The translations under genes were made by a program, and so were the position numbers. The notes under the pieces are model-generated. The model was not told the origin of the DNA, did not search any database, and worked only from the letters and a program-made list of their open reading frames with translations. This document shows positions 1 to 11,066 of a stretch of 64,000 nt of DNA, piece after piece. The first letter of the stretch is position 1. Every line of letters starts with the position of its first letter. The stretch is taken from contig JARUHG010000008.1 in the NCBI GenBank assembly GCA_031216755.1, positions 1 through 64,000 on the forward strand, given 5' to 3'. This DNA comes from Lysobacter arvi (lineage in GTDB: Bacteria > Pseudomonadota > Gammaproteobacteria > Xanthomonadales > Xanthomonadaceae).

Positions 1-680
1 CAGTCGCACGATGCATGCGCCGAGGGCGCGCTTTATAAACGGCACCGCATTCAAGCAATGACGCTCCGCCGGCCCTCCAGCAGGCACAGCGCATTCAAAG
101 CAATGGCGCTCCGACGCCCTTCAACCAGGCACCGTACCTTCGAGCGGTGACGCTCTACCGACCCTCACCCCAACCCCTCTCCCGGAGGGAGAGGGGCTCA
201 AAGCAGCTTCACGCCTCGTGTCCAAACCCGTCATCCCGGCGAACGCCAGGACCCAGGCCCGTAACTTACGGGCACTCTCCGCACGGCAAACCATCATCAC
301 CGTCATTCCAGCGAACGCTGGAATCCATTTTGATTTTTGCAGTCGCACGATGCATGCGCCGAGGGCGCGCTTTATAAACGGCACCGCATTCAAGCAATGA
401 CGCTCCGCCGGCCCTCAAGCAGGCACAGCGCATTCAAAGCAACGACGCTCCGACGCCGTTCAAGCAGGCACCGCACCTTCGAGCCGTAACGCTCCACCGA
501 CCCTCACCCCAACCCCCTCTCCCGGAGGGAGAGGGGCTCAAAGCAGCTTCACGCCTCGTGTCCAAACTCGTCATCCCGGCGAACGCCAGGACCCAGTCCT
601 GTAACTTGCGGGCACTCTCCGCACGGCAAACCAACATCACCGTCATTCCAGCGAACGCTGGAATCCATTTTGATCTTCGC
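1..680. repeat. Tandem duplication (~340 bp unit) of composite intergenic repeats
   Basis: The block beginning at base 1 recurs from base 340 with few substitutions and one extra C in the C-run near 514. Each unit holds, in order, a stretch with a GCGCGCTTTATAAAC core, a dispersed C/G-rich palindrome (CCCTCACCCCAACCCC then GGGAGAGGGGC), a GTCATCCCGGCGAACGCC element and a CATTCCAGCGAACGCTGG element. The first copy starts at the window edge, so more copies may lie to the left. No credible gene is present; open frames here only read through the palindromes. Confidence 0.85.
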
Positions 681-857
681 GGCCGGGATCGGTCCCCCCG
701 AACGTTCGCAGCGGAACAAGCGATCCGCTCCCCGCTGCCCGCGCTTCACGCCGGCAAACGGCCGCTTCGTCGGATCGGGTTGTTGTGCGGCGGCCACTCG
801 CCCTAAGCTCGGCCTCGCTCGCGCCGGGTGCGCGCCGTCAACGAAGGAGTCGTCGCA

Positions 858-1106
858 ATGGGTCTGATCAGCCTGCTCTGGGGCATCGTCGCCATGATCT
901 GGATGGTCATCGCCCTGATTCCGCTGCTGGGATGGGGCAACTGGCTGCTCATTCCGTTCGCTGCGGTCGGCGCGATCATCGCCGCGATCGGCATCCTCTT
1001 CACCAGTCCGGGCAACCGCGGTCGCGCGAAAACCGGCCTGGTGCTCAACGGCATCGTCATCGTCGTCGGCATCGTCCGCCTCGGCCTGGGCGGCGGCATC
1101 GTGTGA
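858..1106 (+). CDS. Small hydrophobic membrane protein, 82 aa, unrecognised
   Basis: The protein is almost entirely hydrophobic, with about three membrane segments (residues ~2-24, ~27-50 and ~60-80). A short polar turn (TSPGNRGRAKTG) lies between the second and third. The ATG at 858 is preceded by a clear Shine-Dalgarno (GAAGGAG at 843-849), so I prefer it to an in-frame ATG 30 bases upstream. The layout resembles short DUF4190-like membrane proteins, but I cannot assign a family. It follows the repeat block and is probably transcribed alone. It is followed by 272 bp without a gene. Confidence 0.6.
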   Translation: MGLISLLWGIVAMIWMVIALIPLLGWGNWLLIPFAAVGAIIAAIGILFTSPGNRGRAKTGLVLNGIVIVVGIVRLGLGGGIV

Positions 1107-1378
1107 CGTTCCGACGCGCGTCCACGCGGCGCGCGTGATGGCGTTCTTCACATGCGCGTTCCGTACGCGGACGCATGCATGGCCGCATTTTTCCGCTGAA
1201 TACGTGGAGTGCGCGATGTTGCGGCGCAGGCTTGTCGCGTGCGTGGAAGCAGGCGCATAGTCGGCCTGGGCTGAAGGGGGAAGCCCATACCCAAATCCCC
1301 ACTGTCGATTCTTCGCGACGGCCATCGCGAGGGCGGAATCGACCGGGGGCATATCACCTTCAGATCGGGACGTGACCC

Positions 1379-1810
1379 ATGAAAAGGATCGGATCCGCGC
1401 TTTGGTTGTCAGGTGTAGCGCTTGGACTGTGTTTCGGTGTCCAGGCCGCAGAAGCCCAGTCCACGCATCAAGTAACCGTCGCCGGCGTGAAGGTCGGCAT
1501 CGACGCGGAAACCGGACGCCTGCGTCCGCTCACCGCGAGCGAAAGCGCGCAGCTCGACCAGGCGCTGACGCAGGGCCAGCAGGCGAAGGTCGCTCCGGCG
1601 ATGGCGAAGACGTTCGCCGCGCCGCGCGATGCCGCGGCGGCCCGCGCGACGGCACGCAAGTCCGCGCACGGCGGCGTATCGGTGAAGGTGCCCGAGTCGA
1701 TGATGAGCTCCGTCGTCGCGCATCGCGATGCATCGGGCCAGCTCGTGGTCGAACACGCCGATCCGTCCGGCGACTCCGTCCAGGCCCACGACGAGGAGCT
1801 GCTGAAATGA
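1379..1810 (+). CDS. Secreted 143-aa protein coupled to the downstream metallopeptidase
   Basis: It begins with a typical signal peptide (MKRIGSALWLSGVALGLCFG, cleavage likely after AEA, residues ~23-26). The mature part has an acidic, proline-poor segment with a DAETGRLRPLTASE sequence. The C-terminus contains VKVPESMMSSVVAHRDASGQ. That layout loosely resembles the small 'post-PEP-CTERM-1' type secreted proteins of xanthomonads, but this is a weak, motif-level impression. Its TGA (1808-1810) overlaps the ATG of the next gene (1807-1809), so the two are translationally coupled. Co-expression with an exported peptidase suggests a partner role such as inhibitor, foldase or substrate, which is inference only. 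Confidence 0.6.
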   Translation: MKRIGSALWLSGVALGLCFGVQAAEAQSTHQVTVAGVKVGIDAETGRLRPLTASESAQLDQALTQGQQAKVAPAMAKTFAAPRDAAAARATARKSAHGGVSVKVPESMMSSVVAHRDASGQLVVEHADPSGDSVQAHDEELLK

Positions 1811-3471
1811 GAAAGCACCTTCTCGCCTGCGCGCTCGCCATCGGCAGCGCATTCGCATTCAACGCATCGGCCGCGCAACTGGTGCTCCTCAACGGCGATG
1901 CGGGCACGGGCCTGGGCCTGGACGATCCCACCGCCGCCACGCCGGTCGGCCTCAATCCGGGCACCACCATCGGCCAGCAGCGCCAGATCGTCTACCGCTT
2001 CGCGATGGACCTGTGGGGTTCGGTGCTCAAGAGCAACGTGCCGATCAAGGTCGGCGCCTCGTTCCAGCGACTGAACTGCACCGCCACCGGTGCGACGCTC
2101 GGTTCGGCCGGCGCGAACTGGATCGATCGCGACTTCCCGAACGCGCCGCGTCCGGGCATCTGGTACCACGCCGCACTGGCCGATTCGCTCGCCGGCGTCG
2201 ACCTGGATCCGGTGCCCGAGGATCCGGCCGACATCGTGTCGCGCTTCAACGGCGACCTCGGCAAGCCCGACTGCCTCGCCGGCACGACGTGGTACTACGG
2301 CCTGGACGGCAAGACGCCGGCCGGCTCGATCAACTTCCTCAACGTGGTGATGCACGAGATCGGCCACGGCCTGGGCTTCCAGGGGTTCCTGGACAAGTTC
2401 ACCGGCCAGTTCGGCGACTTCGACGGCACCGGCCCGCGCTCGGATGTGTACACGCAGAACGCCTTCGACAACGTGCTGAACATCGGCTTCAACGATCCGG
2501 CCAGCACGGCCGCGCAGCGCGCCGAAGTGATGAAGACCTCCGGTCGCCTGGTGTGGTCCGGCCAGCGCGTGAAGAACGAAGCGGCGCTCGTGCTCGACAA
2601 CCGCCAGTACTTCACCGTCACCGCGCCGGCGGGCATCGCCGGGCGGTACCTGTACGGAACGGCGAGCTTCGGCCCGGTCGCGTCGCCGGCGAACTTCACC
2701 GGGCAGGTCGTGCTCGGCGTGGATGAAGCCAACCCCGCCGGCCCGACCACGGGCGATGCGTGCACGCCGCTGACCAATGCCGCGGCGGTCGCGGGCAAGA
2801 TCGTGCTGGTCGATCGCGGCACCTGCGGCTTCGTGGTGAAGGCCGCGAACGTGCAGGCGGCCGGCGGCATCGCGATGGTCGTGGCCGACAACGCCGCGGG
2901 CAGCCCGCCGCCGGACCTGGGCGGTACCGATCCGAACATCACGATCCCCGCGATCCGCATCACGCTGGCCGACGGCAACACGTTCAAGGCGAACCTGCCG
3001 GTGAACGTGACGTTCGAGGTCGATCCGGTGCTGCTGCAGGGCGCGGACGACACCGGCCGCGTGCGCCTGTACGCCCCGGCCGTGGTCGCGGCGGGCTCGA
3101 CGTTCTCGCACTACGACACCGCGCTGTCGCCGAACGCGCTGATGGAGCCGTTCGACACGCCGACGGTGCAGGCGCAGTACAACGTCGACCTCTCGCCGGC
3201 GCTGTATCGCGACATGGGCTGGAAGGTGAACACCGGCGATGCGCGCATCGGCAAGTGCAACACGACGGTCGATCTGCTCGAACCGGGTGGCTTCATCGTC
3301 GGCGCGAACGTGCAGGCCTGGAACAACCTGTGCAAGACCTCGACCAACAACCCCGGCAAGTACGTGCAGTGCATGATCGATCTGCAGCAGCGCCTGCGCA
3401 ACGCGAAGCTGATCCATCCGTTGCAGGGTGCGGCGATCCTGGTGTGCACCGCGACGAACCTGCGCCCGTAA
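1807..3471 (+). CDS. Secreted zinc metallopeptidase with PA domain (gp63-like metal site)
   Basis: 554 aa with a signal peptide (residues 1-22, ending ASA). A zinc-binding HEIGH motif lies at residues 183-187, followed by GLGFQG, so the usual third metzincin ligand at +10 is absent. A protease-associated (PA) domain follows (about residues 270-410; GKIVLVDRGTCGFVVKAANV is its hallmark). After it come SHYD, with His435, and ALMEP, with Met446. In leishmanolysin (M8) the third His is likewise displaced by an insertion and lies 11 residues before the Met-turn, as here. I infer an extracellular or cell-surface peptidase. The C-terminus carries four Cys (in GKCNTT, NLCKTS, QCMID and LVCTAT) that could form disulfides. 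A terminator follows at 3500. Confidence 0.75.
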   Translation: MRKHLLACALAIGSAFAFNASAAQLVLLNGDAGTGLGLDDPTAATPVGLNPGTTIGQQRQIVYRFAMDLWGSVLKSNVPIKVGASFQRLNCTATGATLGSAGANWIDRDFPNAPRPGIWYHAALADSLAGVDLDPVPEDPADIVSRFNGDLGKPDCLAGTTWYYGLDGKTPAGSINFLNVVMHEIGHGLGFQGFLDKFTGQFGDFDGTGPRSDVYTQNAFDNVLNIGFNDPASTAAQRAEVMKTSGRLVWSGQRVKNEAALVLDNRQYFTVTAPAGIAGRYLYGTASFGPVASPANFTGQVVLGVDEANPAGPTTGDACTPLTNAAAVAGKIVLVDRGTCGFVVKAANVQAAGGIAMVVADNAAGSPPPDLGGTDPNITIPAIRITLADGNTFKANLPVNVTFEVDPVLLQGADDTGRVRLYAPAVVAAGSTFSHYDTALSPNALMEPFDTPTVQAQYNVDLSPALYRDMGWKVNTGDARIGKCNTTVDLLEPGGFIVGANVQAWNNLCKTSTNNPGKYVQCMIDLQQRLRNAKLIHPLQGAAILVCTATNLRP

Positions 3472-3499
3472 CGGTCGCGTTCGCTGCGTGATGACGAAG

Positions 3500-3528
3500 A
3501 ACCGGCGCCTTCGGGCGCCGGTTTCTTC
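3500..3528 (+). terminator. Rho-independent terminator after the metallopeptidase gene
   Basis: A perfect GC-rich hairpin (arms AACCGGCGCC and GGCGCCGGTT, short TTC-type loop) is followed by a T-rich run. It lies about 30 bp after the stop codon of the upstream gene. Confidence 0.75.
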
Positions 3529-3839
3529 GCGTTGGTCCTTCTCCCGCTCGTCGGCAGAAGCAACAGACCCGCACGCGCGGCCATCCATGGCGACCCGCTG
3601 TCGGCTACGGACGGCCCTGCCCGACCATCCATGGTCGGGCGTTCGGCGGGGCCACGCGGCAGTGCCGCGTGAGCGGCCCGCCTCACCCCGCTTCACGCGC
3701 CTTTAGCGCCTGCTCCCGGCTCATACCGCTTCGGCATGACCGCATGACGCACGCGCCTTTGTGCGGCGCGGAACGGCCGGCGACAGTCGCGCCGTGCCGC
3801 CGGAGATCGCCGGCCGGCCCTCCCCTCCCAGGACCCGCC
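3529..3839. other. Intergenic region with a palindrome
   Basis: No gene is seen. The stretch holds two CCATCCATGG-centred elements (near 3580 and 3625). The second forms a strong hairpin with 10-bp arms, GCCCGACCAT (3619-3628) and ATGGTCGGGC (3631-3640). The promoter of the downstream porin probably lies here too, but no convincing -35/-10 pair stands out. Confidence 0.5.
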
Positions 3840-5312
3840 ATGCCCAGCTACCGAACGCGAAGATTCCCCGTCCCCGCGCTTGCCGGCAGCGCGCTGGCGT
3901 GCGTGCTGCTCTCCACCGCGATGACCGCGCCCGCCCATGCGCAATCGAACGCGCCCCTCACGGTCGAGGAACTCGCCCGCCGCCTGCAGGCGATCGAACA
4001 ACGCCTCGGCACCGCGCCGGCCAACGGCGATGCCGTCGACGCGAACGGTCTTGCCGACCTCGATCAGCGCCTGCGCGTGATCGAACGCAAACTCGACCTG
4101 CAGGCCGAGGAAGCGCAGGCGCGCGTCGCAAGCACACCGGTGGTGAGCCTGAGCGCGAGCAAGGGCCTGTCGGTGAAATCGCCGCCGCCCGGCGAGGTCG
4201 AGCTGAAATTCCGCGGGCTCGCGCAGGCAGACGGACGTTTCTACCTCGACGACGATGCGAACCCGCAGAACGACACCTTCCTGTGGCGCCGCGCACAGCT
4301 CACGCTGGAAGGCAGCTGGGGCCCGCTGCTCGCGTTCCGCATCACGCCCGAACTGGCCGGCGACAGCGTCACGCTGCTCGACGCGTGGGCGGACCTGCGC
4401 TTCAGCCCCGCGGCGACGCTGCGCATCGGCAAGACCAAGGCGCCCGTCGGCCTGGAGCGATTGCAGGCCAGCAACGCGACGGAGGCGATCGAACTTGGCT
4501 TCCCGAGCGAACTCGCGCCGGGCCGCGACATCGGCGTGCAGCTGCAGGGCGAAGTCGCCGGAAGCACCGTCAACTACGTGGTGGGCGTGTACAACGGCAC
4601 CGTCGATGGCCGCGATGCGGCGACTACCAACCCCGACAACCACTTCGAAGTCGCCGCGCGCGTGTTCGTCGAACCGTGGAAGAACGACGCCAATGCGCTG
4701 TCCGGCCTGGGGTTCGGCATCGCCGGCAGCCAGGGCGACAAGGAAGGCAGCGGCAACAATTTCCTCCCGCGCTACCGCACGCCCGGGCAGGTGCAGTTCT
4801 TCAACTACCGCAGCGCCGTCGTCGCCGATGGCGAACACACGCGCTGGTCGCCGCAGGCGTATTACTACCGCAACGCCTTCGGTGCGATGGCCGAATACAT
4901 CAGTTCCGAGCAGGACGTCCGGCTTCCGACGAGCGGCGCGAACGCGAAGATCGAGAACACCGCCTGGCAGCTGCTCGCCGGCTGGGTGCTGACCGGCGAG
5001 GACGCCGGTTATCGCGGCGTCGCACGGCCTAACCATCCGTTTACGGTCGGCGGTGCAGGCTGGGGCGCGTGGGAGCTGGTGGCGCGATACGGCGAACTGG
5101 AGATCGACGAGGACGCCTTCCCCCTGTTCGCCGATCCCAATGCCGTGGCACGACGTGCGAAGAGCTGGGCGCTGGGCGTGAACTGGTACCTCACCGGCAA
5201 CTTCAAGCTCGTCGCCAACTACACGCAGACCGACTTCGATGGCGGTGCGGCGGCAGGCGCCGATCGCGAGGACGAAAAGGCGCTCTTCACGCGCGCGCAG
5301 TTCTCCTTCTGA
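3840..5312 (+). CDS. Phosphate/sulfate-type anion porin (OprO/OprP family)
   Basis: 490 aa with a signal peptide ending AHA-QS (about residue 35). A short coiled-coil segment follows (heptads in LTVEELARRLQAIEQRLG and DLDQRLRVIERKLDL). The rest is an outer-membrane beta-barrel of the phosphate-selective porin O/P family, with alternating aromatic strands, RIGKTKAPVGLERL and a terminal phenylalanine (ALFTRAQFSF). The ATG at 3840 is chosen because it gives the signal peptide; in-frame ATGs further upstream add a non-signal extension. It sits 21 bp before the sulfate-binding protein gene and is probably co-transcribed. The context argues for uptake of sulfate or a related oxyanion rather than phosphate, which is an inference. 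Confidence 0.8.
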   Translation: MPSYRTRRFPVPALAGSALACVLLSTAMTAPAHAQSNAPLTVEELARRLQAIEQRLGTAPANGDAVDANGLADLDQRLRVIERKLDLQAEEAQARVASTPVVSLSASKGLSVKSPPPGEVELKFRGLAQADGRFYLDDDANPQNDTFLWRRAQLTLEGSWGPLLAFRITPELAGDSVTLLDAWADLRFSPAATLRIGKTKAPVGLERLQASNATEAIELGFPSELAPGRDIGVQLQGEVAGSTVNYVVGVYNGTVDGRDAATTNPDNHFEVAARVFVEPWKNDANALSGLGFGIAGSQGDKEGSGNNFLPRYRTPGQVQFFNYRSAVVADGEHTRWSPQAYYYRNAFGAMAEYISSEQDVRLPTSGANAKIENTAWQLLAGWVLTGEDAGYRGVARPNHPFTVGGAGWGAWELVARYGELEIDEDAFPLFADPNAVARRAKSWALGVNWYLTGNFKLVANYTQTDFDGGAAAGADREDEKALFTRAQFSF

Positions 5313-5333
5313 CGCGTTCCCAAGGAAACGACC

Positions 5334-6344
5334 ATGAAAACCCTGATCCGCAATGCGGCGCTCGGCCTGGGCATGGTGCTCGCCACCGGCCTGGCGCACG
5401 CGAAGGACGTCCAGCTGCTCAACGTGTCGTACGACCCGACGCGCGAGTTCTACGCCGAGGTGAACCAGACCTTCGCCGCACAGTGGAAGCAGCAGACCGG
5501 CGAGACGCTCGGCATCCGCGCCTCGCACGGCGGTTCCGGCAAGCAGGCGCGCGCGGTGATCGACGGACTGGAAGCCGACGTCGTCACGCTCGCGCTCGCG
5601 GCCGACATCGACGCGATCGCGACCAACGGCAAACTGCTGCCGGCCGACTGGCAGAAGCGCCTGCCGCACAACAGCGCGCCCTACACCTCGACGATCGTGT
5701 TCCTCGTCCGCAAGGGCAACCCGAAACAGATCCGCGACTGGAGCGACCTGGTGAAGCCGGGCGTGGGCGTGATCACGCCCAATCCGAAGACGTCGGGCGG
5801 TGCGCGCTGGAATTACCTCGCCGCGTGGGCGTGGGCGTCGCAGCAGTACCGCGATGGCGACAAGGTCGTCGATTACCTCACCCGTCTGTTCAAGAACGTG
5901 CCGGTGCTCGACACCGGTGCGCGCGGCGCCACCACCACGTTCGTCGAGCGCGGCATCGGCGACGTGCTGCTCGCGTGGGAGAACGAAGCGCTGCTGACGC
6001 TCAACGACGCCGACACGCGCGACAAGTTCGAGATCGTCGTGCCGAGCCTGAGCATCAAGGCCGAACCGCCGGTGGCGTGGGTCGACAAGAACGTCGATCG
6101 CCACGGCACGCGCAAGGTCGCCGAGGCCTACCTGCGTTTCCTCTACACGCCGGAGGGCCAGCGCCTGGCGGCCAGGCACGGCTATCGGCCCGCCGAGCCC
6201 GACAAGGTGCCCGCGGCGGAACTGGCGCGCTTTCCGCAGGTGAAGCAGGTGACCATCGACAGCGCGTTCGGCGGCTGGAAGAAGGCGCAGGCGGAGCACT
6301 TCGCCGATGGCGGCTTCTTCGACAGGATCTATCGTCCGCAGTGA
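5334..6344 (+). CDS. sbp: Periplasmic sulfate-binding protein
   Basis: 336 aa with a signal peptide (residues 1-23, ending AHA). It is a solute-binding protein that delivers sulfate or thiosulfate to the CysTWA importer. Family motifs visible are [13 protein letters not shown] near the mature N-terminus, [28 protein letters not shown] and an EFEIVVPS-like strand ([19 protein letters not shown]). Length and motif order match Sbp/CysP. It is the first import gene of the cluster and follows the porin by 21 bp. The 187 bp between it and cysT contain a REP-like palindrome (6398-6420), which may cause differential expression of the abundant binding protein. Sbp and CysP cannot be separated from sequence alone. 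Confidence 0.92.
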   Translation: MKTLIRNAALGLGMVLATGLAHAKDVQLLNVSYDPTREFYAEVNQTFAAQWKQQTGETLGIRASHGGSGKQARAVIDGLEADVVTLALAADIDAIATNGKLLPADWQKRLPHNSAPYTSTIVFLVRKGNPKQIRDWSDLVKPGVGVITPNPKTSGGARWNYLAAWAWASQQYRDGDKVVDYLTRLFKNVPVLDTGARGATTTFVERGIGDVLLAWENEALLTLNDADTRDKFEIVVPSLSIKAEPPVAWVDKNVDRHGTRKVAEAYLRFLYTPEGQRLAARHGYRPAEPDKVPAAELARFPQVKQVTIDSAFGGWKKAQAEHFADGGFFDRIYRPQ

Positions 6345-6394
6345 TGCGTCGTGCGTCGGGGTTGATGCACGCGGGTTGGCATCGCGCTCCGGCT

Positions 6395-6425
6395 GTCATC
6401 CCGCGAAGGCGGGGACACATCCGTT
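6395..6425. repeat. REP-like dispersed palindrome between sbp and cysT
   Basis: GTCATCCCGCGAAGGCGGGGAC is a degenerate member of the same dispersed palindrome family seen at 226, 565, 11890, 26896, 34397, 37405 and 48837. It sits in the operon's largest internal gap, where such elements often act as mRNA-stabilising or attenuating hairpins. Confidence 0.6.
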
Positions 6426-6531
6426 GCGGGCTCGCGCTTCATTCGCGTGCAGTGATGCATCGGACGCATCGGTGTCAGCAGGAACGACCCGAAAAGACGC
6501 AACACACACAGGCCCTACCTTTCCAAACGCC

Positions 6532-7401
6532 ATGTCCACCCTCGCCCTTCCCGCCCTGATCACCCGCCGCGGCCGGCGCCCGTTGCCCGGCTTCGGCCTG
6601 GGCATCGGGCTCGGCCTGGCCTGGTTGAGCGTGGTCGTGCTGCTGCCGCTGGCCGCGCTGGCGATCCGCGCCGCCGGACTCGGCGCGGAGGGCTGGTTGC
6701 GTGCGGTGCAGGACCCGCGCGTGCAGGCCTCGCTGAAGTTGAGCTTCACCGCCTCGTTCGTCGCGGCGCTGATCGCCTCCGCCGTCGGCGCGCTCGTCGC
6801 ATGGGTGGTGGTGCGGTATCGCTTTCCGGGCCGGCGCCTGCTCGATGCACTGGTCGACCTGCCGTTCGCCCTGCCCACCGCCGTCGCCGGCATCGCGTTG
6901 ACGGCGATCTATTCGGCGAACGGCTGGGTCGGCCGGTTCGCCGAACCGCTCGGTATCAAGATCGCCTACACGCCGGTCGGCATCACCATCGCGCTGATCT
7001 TCATCGGCCTGCCGTTCGCCGTGCGCACGGTGCAGCCGGTGCTGGAGGCGCTCGGCCGCGAACAGGAGGAAGCCGCCGCCTCGCTCGGCGCGTCGCGCCT
7101 GACGACGCTGCGGCGCGTCGTGCTGCCCGAACTCCTGCCGGCGCTGCTCACCGGTTTCTCGCTGGCGTTCGCGCGTGCGCTGGGCGAGTACGGGTCGGTG
7201 ATCTTCATCGCCGGCAACCTGCCGTACAAGACCGAGATCGCACCGTTGCTGATCACGATCCGCCTGGAGGAATACGACTACGCCGGCGCGATCGCCATCG
7301 CCGCACTGCTGCTGGCCGCGTCGTTCGTCTGCCTGCTGGCGATCAACGCGATTCCGCTGCTGTTCGCGCATGAGCGCAAGGGAGCCCGGCGCGATGTCTG
7401 A
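6532..7401 (+). CDS. cysT: Sulfate ABC transporter permease CysT (CysU)
   Basis: 289 aa, inner-membrane permease of the sulfate/thiosulfate importer. About six membrane helices are visible: a first near residues 20-45, then a BPD_transp_1 block from ~70 to 280. The EAA-type cytoplasmic loop reads EEAAASLGASRLTTLRRVVLPELLP (about residues 180-204) and contacts the CysA ATPase. ALGEYGSVIFIAGN is typical of the CysT family. The ATG at 6532 was chosen by homology of the start; the open frame extends upstream without family similarity. Its last 8 bases overlap the cysW start, indicating coupled translation. Confidence 0.92.
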   Translation: MSTLALPALITRRGRRPLPGFGLGIGLGLAWLSVVVLLPLAALAIRAAGLGAEGWLRAVQDPRVQASLKLSFTASFVAALIASAVGALVAWVVVRYRFPGRRLLDALVDLPFALPTAVAGIALTAIYSANGWVGRFAEPLGIKIAYTPVGITIALIFIGLPFAVRTVQPVLEALGREQEEAAASLGASRLTTLRRVVLPELLPALLTGFSLAFARALGEYGSVIFIAGNLPYKTEIAPLLITIRLEEYDYAGAIAIAALLLAASFVCLLAINAIPLLFAHERKGARRDV

Positions 7402-8251
7402 CGCCCGCCACCGCGACGACCTGCAGGAACCGGCATGGCTGCGCGTCGTGCTGATCGCGCTCGCGGTGATCGCGATGCTCGCGCTCGTCGTGCTGCCGCT
7501 GCTGATGGTGCTCGGCGCCGCCTTCGCGAAGGGCTTCGGCACGTGGCTCGATTCGCTCACGCAACCCGACGCCGTTTCCGCGCTCAAGCTCACGTTGTTC
7601 ACGGTCGCGATCGTGGTGCCGGTGAACGCGATCTTCGGGATCTTCATGGCCTGGGCGGTGACGCGCTTCGAGTTCCGCGGCAAGCAGCTGCTGCTGTCGC
7701 TGATCGATCTTCCCTTCGCGGTTTCGCCGGTCGTGGCCGGCCTGTGCCTGGTGCTGCTGTTCGGCTCGCAGGGCTGGTTCGCCGAGCTTCTGCGCGAGTA
7801 CGACATCAAGATCCTGTTCGCGCGGCCGGGCATCGTGCTGGCGACGTTGTTCATCACCTTCCCGTTCGTCGTGCGCGAACTCATTCCGCTGATGCAGCAG
7901 CAAGGGGCCGATGAGGAGCTGGCCGCGCGTTCGCTCGGCGCGGGCGGCTGGACGATGTTCCGCCGCGTGACGCTGCCGAACATCAAATGGGGCCTGCTGT
8001 ACGGCGTGCTGCTGTGCTCCGCGCGCGCGATGGGCGAGTTCGGCGCGGTGTCGGTGGTGTCGGGGCACATCCGCGGCCTCACCAACACGCTGCCGCTGCA
8101 CATCGAGATCCTCTACAACGAGTTCGACAGCACGGGCGCCTTCGCGGCCGCCTCGCTGCTCGCCGGACTGGCCCTGATCACCCTCGTACTGAAGTTCTGG
8201 CTGGAGTCCCGCCATGGCGACGCCCTTGCGAAATCCCATCGTCGGCACTGA
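7394..8251 (+). CDS. cysW: Sulfate ABC transporter permease CysW
   Basis: 285 aa, the second inner-membrane permease of the CysTWA importer. It has six predicted helices and an EAA loop reading [25 protein letters not shown] (about residues 172-196). [29 protein letters not shown] is diagnostic of CysW. The ATG at 7394 lies within the end of cysT (8-bp overlap), preceded by GGAGCCCGG. An ATG at 7370 would lie deeper inside cysT and is less likely. CysW would pair with CysT in the membrane and with a CysA dimer on the cytoplasmic face. Confidence 0.92.
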   Translation: MSDARHRDDLQEPAWLRVVLIALAVIAMLALVVLPLLMVLGAAFAKGFGTWLDSLTQPDAVSALKLTLFTVAIVVPVNAIFGIFMAWAVTRFEFRGKQLLLSLIDLPFAVSPVVAGLCLVLLFGSQGWFAELLREYDIKILFARPGIVLATLFITFPFVVRELIPLMQQQGADEELAARSLGAGGWTMFRRVTLPNIKWGLLYGVLLCSARAMGEFGAVSVVSGHIRGLTNTLPLHIEILYNEFDSTGAFAAASLLAGLALITLVLKFWLESRHGDALAKSHRRH

Positions 8252-8393
8252 GCCGGCCGACCGCTCCGGCACGCGCGGCACGCCCGCCGATGCGGGGCCG
8301 GCCCGACGCGTGACGGCGGCGCATTCGACCGCGCCGTGCGGACCTGTCACGCTCGGCGCCGGCACTCCCGCACCGCGGCCGACCCGGACCGGC

Positions 8394-10554
<2,161 letters not shown>

Positions 10555-10556
10555 GC

Positions 10557-11009
10557 ATGGCCGACACGGCGACGACGCTGCGACGCGCACGCATCGGCGA
10601 TGCGGCCGAACTGGCGCGGCTGTCAGCGCAGCTGGGCTACCCGCAGGCGGCCGACGCGTTCGAACGCCGCCTGCGACGGCTGCTGATCTCCGCCGACCAT
10701 CCGGTGATCGTGGCCGTCGGCGACGACGACGCGCACCTGCTCGGCTTCGTCGCATTGGAACGGCGGCTGATGCTCGAAGCCGGCGATCGCGTGGAGATCG
10801 TCGCGCTCGTCGTGGACGAAGCGGCAAGGCGGCGCGGCATCGGGCAGTCGCTCGTCGACGCCGCGCTCGACTGGGCGCGCGAGATCGGCATCGGCGAGGT
10901 GATCGTGCGATCGAACGTCGCGCGTGAACTGTCGCACCCCTTCTACGAAGGCGCGGGCTTCCAGCGCCTCAAGTCGCAGCACGTGTACCGCAAGCGCGTG
11001 GGCGAATGA
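10557..11009 (+). CDS. GNAT-family N-acetyltransferase
   Basis: 150 aa, a single GNAT fold. The acetyl-CoA pyrophosphate-binding loop is visible as ARRRGIGQSLVDAALDWA (about residues 85-102, Q/RxxGxG/A). It is preceded by the VEIVALVVDE strand and followed by HPFYEGAGFQR, a common GNAT C-terminal motif. The acceptor substrate cannot be told from sequence. It starts 2 bp after the hemB stop and is probably co-transcribed with it; nothing points to a role in haem synthesis. A 57-bp gap separates it from the next gene. Confidence 0.85.
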   Translation: MADTATTLRRARIGDAAELARLSAQLGYPQAADAFERRLRRLLISADHPVIVAVGDDDAHLLGFVALERRLMLEAGDRVEIVALVVDEAARRRGIGQSLVDAALDWAREIGIGEVIVRSNVARELSHPFYEGAGFQRLKSQHVYRKRVGE

Positions 11010-11066
11010 GCTTCCCGGCGCGAATGGCATTCGCGCCGTCGCTTCACTCCATCCCGAGGGGGCCGC

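Noticed and set aside
121-646. Small open frames in the leading repeat block
   Set aside because: They translate the dispersed palindromes (repeated WIPAFAGMT/VIPANAG strings), a common annotation artefact.
3693-6299. Long open frame on the minus strand (868 codons) opposite the porin and sbp genes
   Set aside because: It is a high-GC antisense shadow: the plus-strand genes have family motifs and signal peptides, while the minus frame shows only arginine/glycine/valine-rich low-complexity sequence.
8214-8393. 60-residue N-terminal extension of CysA
   Set aside because: It is low in conserved features, proline/threonine rich and overlaps cysW; kept as an alternative start because it has a good Shine-Dalgarno.
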